From contig PMBA01000188.1 in NCBI GenBank assembly GCA_003152795.1, positions 15,926-30,289 on the forward strand: 14,364 bases of DNA, given 5' to 3'. Positions within the stretch are counted from its first letter, which is position 1. Every line of letters starts with the position of its first letter. Shown piece after piece: positions 13,787 through 14,364 of the stretch. This DNA is from Acidobacteriaceae bacterium. GTDB lineage: Bacteria; Acidobacteriota; Terriglobia; Terriglobales; Acidobacteriaceae. The notes under the pieces are model-generated. The model saw only the letters and a list, made by a program, of their open reading frames with translations, made no database searches and had not been told where the DNA came from. The translations under genes and the position numbers were made by a program.

Positions 13787-14364
13787 ATGCCTGATCTTGC
13801 TCGACCGGAACCTTCTCGTCTCTACCGCTGGACCGTGCTGCTGTTCGTCAGTCTGGCGATGGGCGGCAACTACTACATTTACGACAGCATCAACCCGCTG
13901 GAACGTGTTTTTATCGACAAGCTGGGTTTTTCCGCCACGGCGTTCGGGTGGCTGAACTCGGCGTATAGCGTAGCGGCGGTGGCTACACTGTTGATCGGCG
14001 GCATCATCATCGACCGGATTGGCACCAAGAAGGCGATTACGTTTTTTGCCATGCTTTGCCTGGCAGGCGCCGCGCTTACCGCCGCGCGCGGGCGTCCCGG
14101 CGTGATGATTGCCGGCCGCACCGTGCTCGGACTGGGCGCCGAGTCGATGATCGTGGCCGTGACGACCGTGCTCGCCAAGTGGTTTAAGGGCAAAGAGCTG
14201 AGCTTCGCTTTCGGGATCAACCTCACGATTGCCCGTCTGGCTTCGGTGGCGGCCGACAACTCGCCGACCTGGGCGAATAAGGCGTTTTATCCGCAAGGTC
14301 CGGCGGGCGAGCCGAGTTGGCAGGGGCCGTTATTGATCGCGGTCGGCGCTGGAGTGCTGGCGGT
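13787..14364 (+). CDS. Major facilitator superfamily transporter, MFSD1-like, cut by the window end
   Basis: The first 192 residues of an inner-membrane transporter are present and the frame is open at the right edge. Helix 1 is about 14-32 (RWTVLLFVSLAMGGNYYIY). Helix 2 runs to the motif-A loop GGIIIDRIGTKK (71-82). Helix 3 follows (ITFFAMLCLAGAALTAA), then helix 4 with GRTVLGLGAESMIVA (110-124), and a cytoplasmic WFKGKELSFAFGI (132-144). The LGLGAES and WFKGKEL words resemble the MFSD1-like branch of MFS, whose eukaryotic member exports dipeptides from lysosomes; the substrate here is unknown. ATG codons at 13775, 13778 and 13787 are possible starts, and a GAGG at 13771-13774 does not decide between them. 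Confidence 0.8.
   Translation, partial: MPDLARPEPSRLYRWTVLLFVSLAMGGNYYIYDSINPLERVFIDKLGFSATAFGWLNSAYSVAAVATLLIGGIIIDRIGTKKAITFFAMLCLAGAALTAARGRPGVMIAGRTVLGLGAESMIVAVTTVLAKWFKGKELSFAFGINLTIARLASVAADNSPTWANKAFYPQGPAGEPSWQGPLLIAVGAGVLA

Noticed and set aside
13670..14296. Minus-strand frame of 208 residues opposite the MFS gene
   Set aside because: The plus strand encodes recognisable MFS motifs over the same bases; this frame has no motif.
1..14364. CRISPR arrays, tRNA or rRNA genes, insertion sequences
   Set aside because: No regularly spaced repeats, no cloverleaf or rRNA core words and no transposase frame seen on either strand.

Overview
The window looks like a chromosomal segment from a GC-rich, diderm (outer-membrane) bacterium, most likely an Acidobacteriota member. 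This is inferred from an Omp85/TamB envelope operon, a DUF433/DUF5615 pair, a signal-peptide protein of a type I associate with that phylum, frequent TTG starts and scattered short intergenic repeats. No marker such as rRNA is present, so the assignment is an inference.

Layout. Positions 1-561 have no convincing gene: a repeat-like purine-rich stretch, one possible 36-residue membrane peptide, and a small hairpin beyond the end of the next gene. From 562 to 2880, on the minus strand, lie an RDD-family membrane protein, a DUF2127 membrane protein and a DHH/DHHA1 phosphoesterase. A 246-bp AT-richer gap (2881-3126) with a long imperfect inverted repeat follows.

The centre (3127-11023, minus strand) is a tight three-gene operon transcribed as omp85 (seven predicted POTRA domains plus a beta-barrel), then a SurA-like chaperone without a PPIase domain, then tamB. 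Stops and starts overlap (TGATG and TTGA), so translation is probably coupled. Together they encode an outer-membrane insertase, a periplasmic chaperone and an inner-membrane-anchored bridge: a TAM-like envelope assembly or lipid-transport module.

A 156-bp divergent promoter region separates this operon from a ThiF/MoeB-type adenylyltransferase (11180-12193, plus). After a 208-bp leader with inverted repeats comes a secreted hypothetical protein (12402 onward, plus) whose frame appears to have been broken by one extra base near 12930. Convergent to it is a minus-strand DUF433 antitoxin / DUF5615 PIN-like toxin pair (13059-13591). The window ends inside a plus-strand MFS transporter resembling the MFSD1-like group.

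Four of the larger genes seem to start with TTG. The most interesting points are the omp85-surA-like-tamB module, the likely frameshift, and the structured non-coding gaps.
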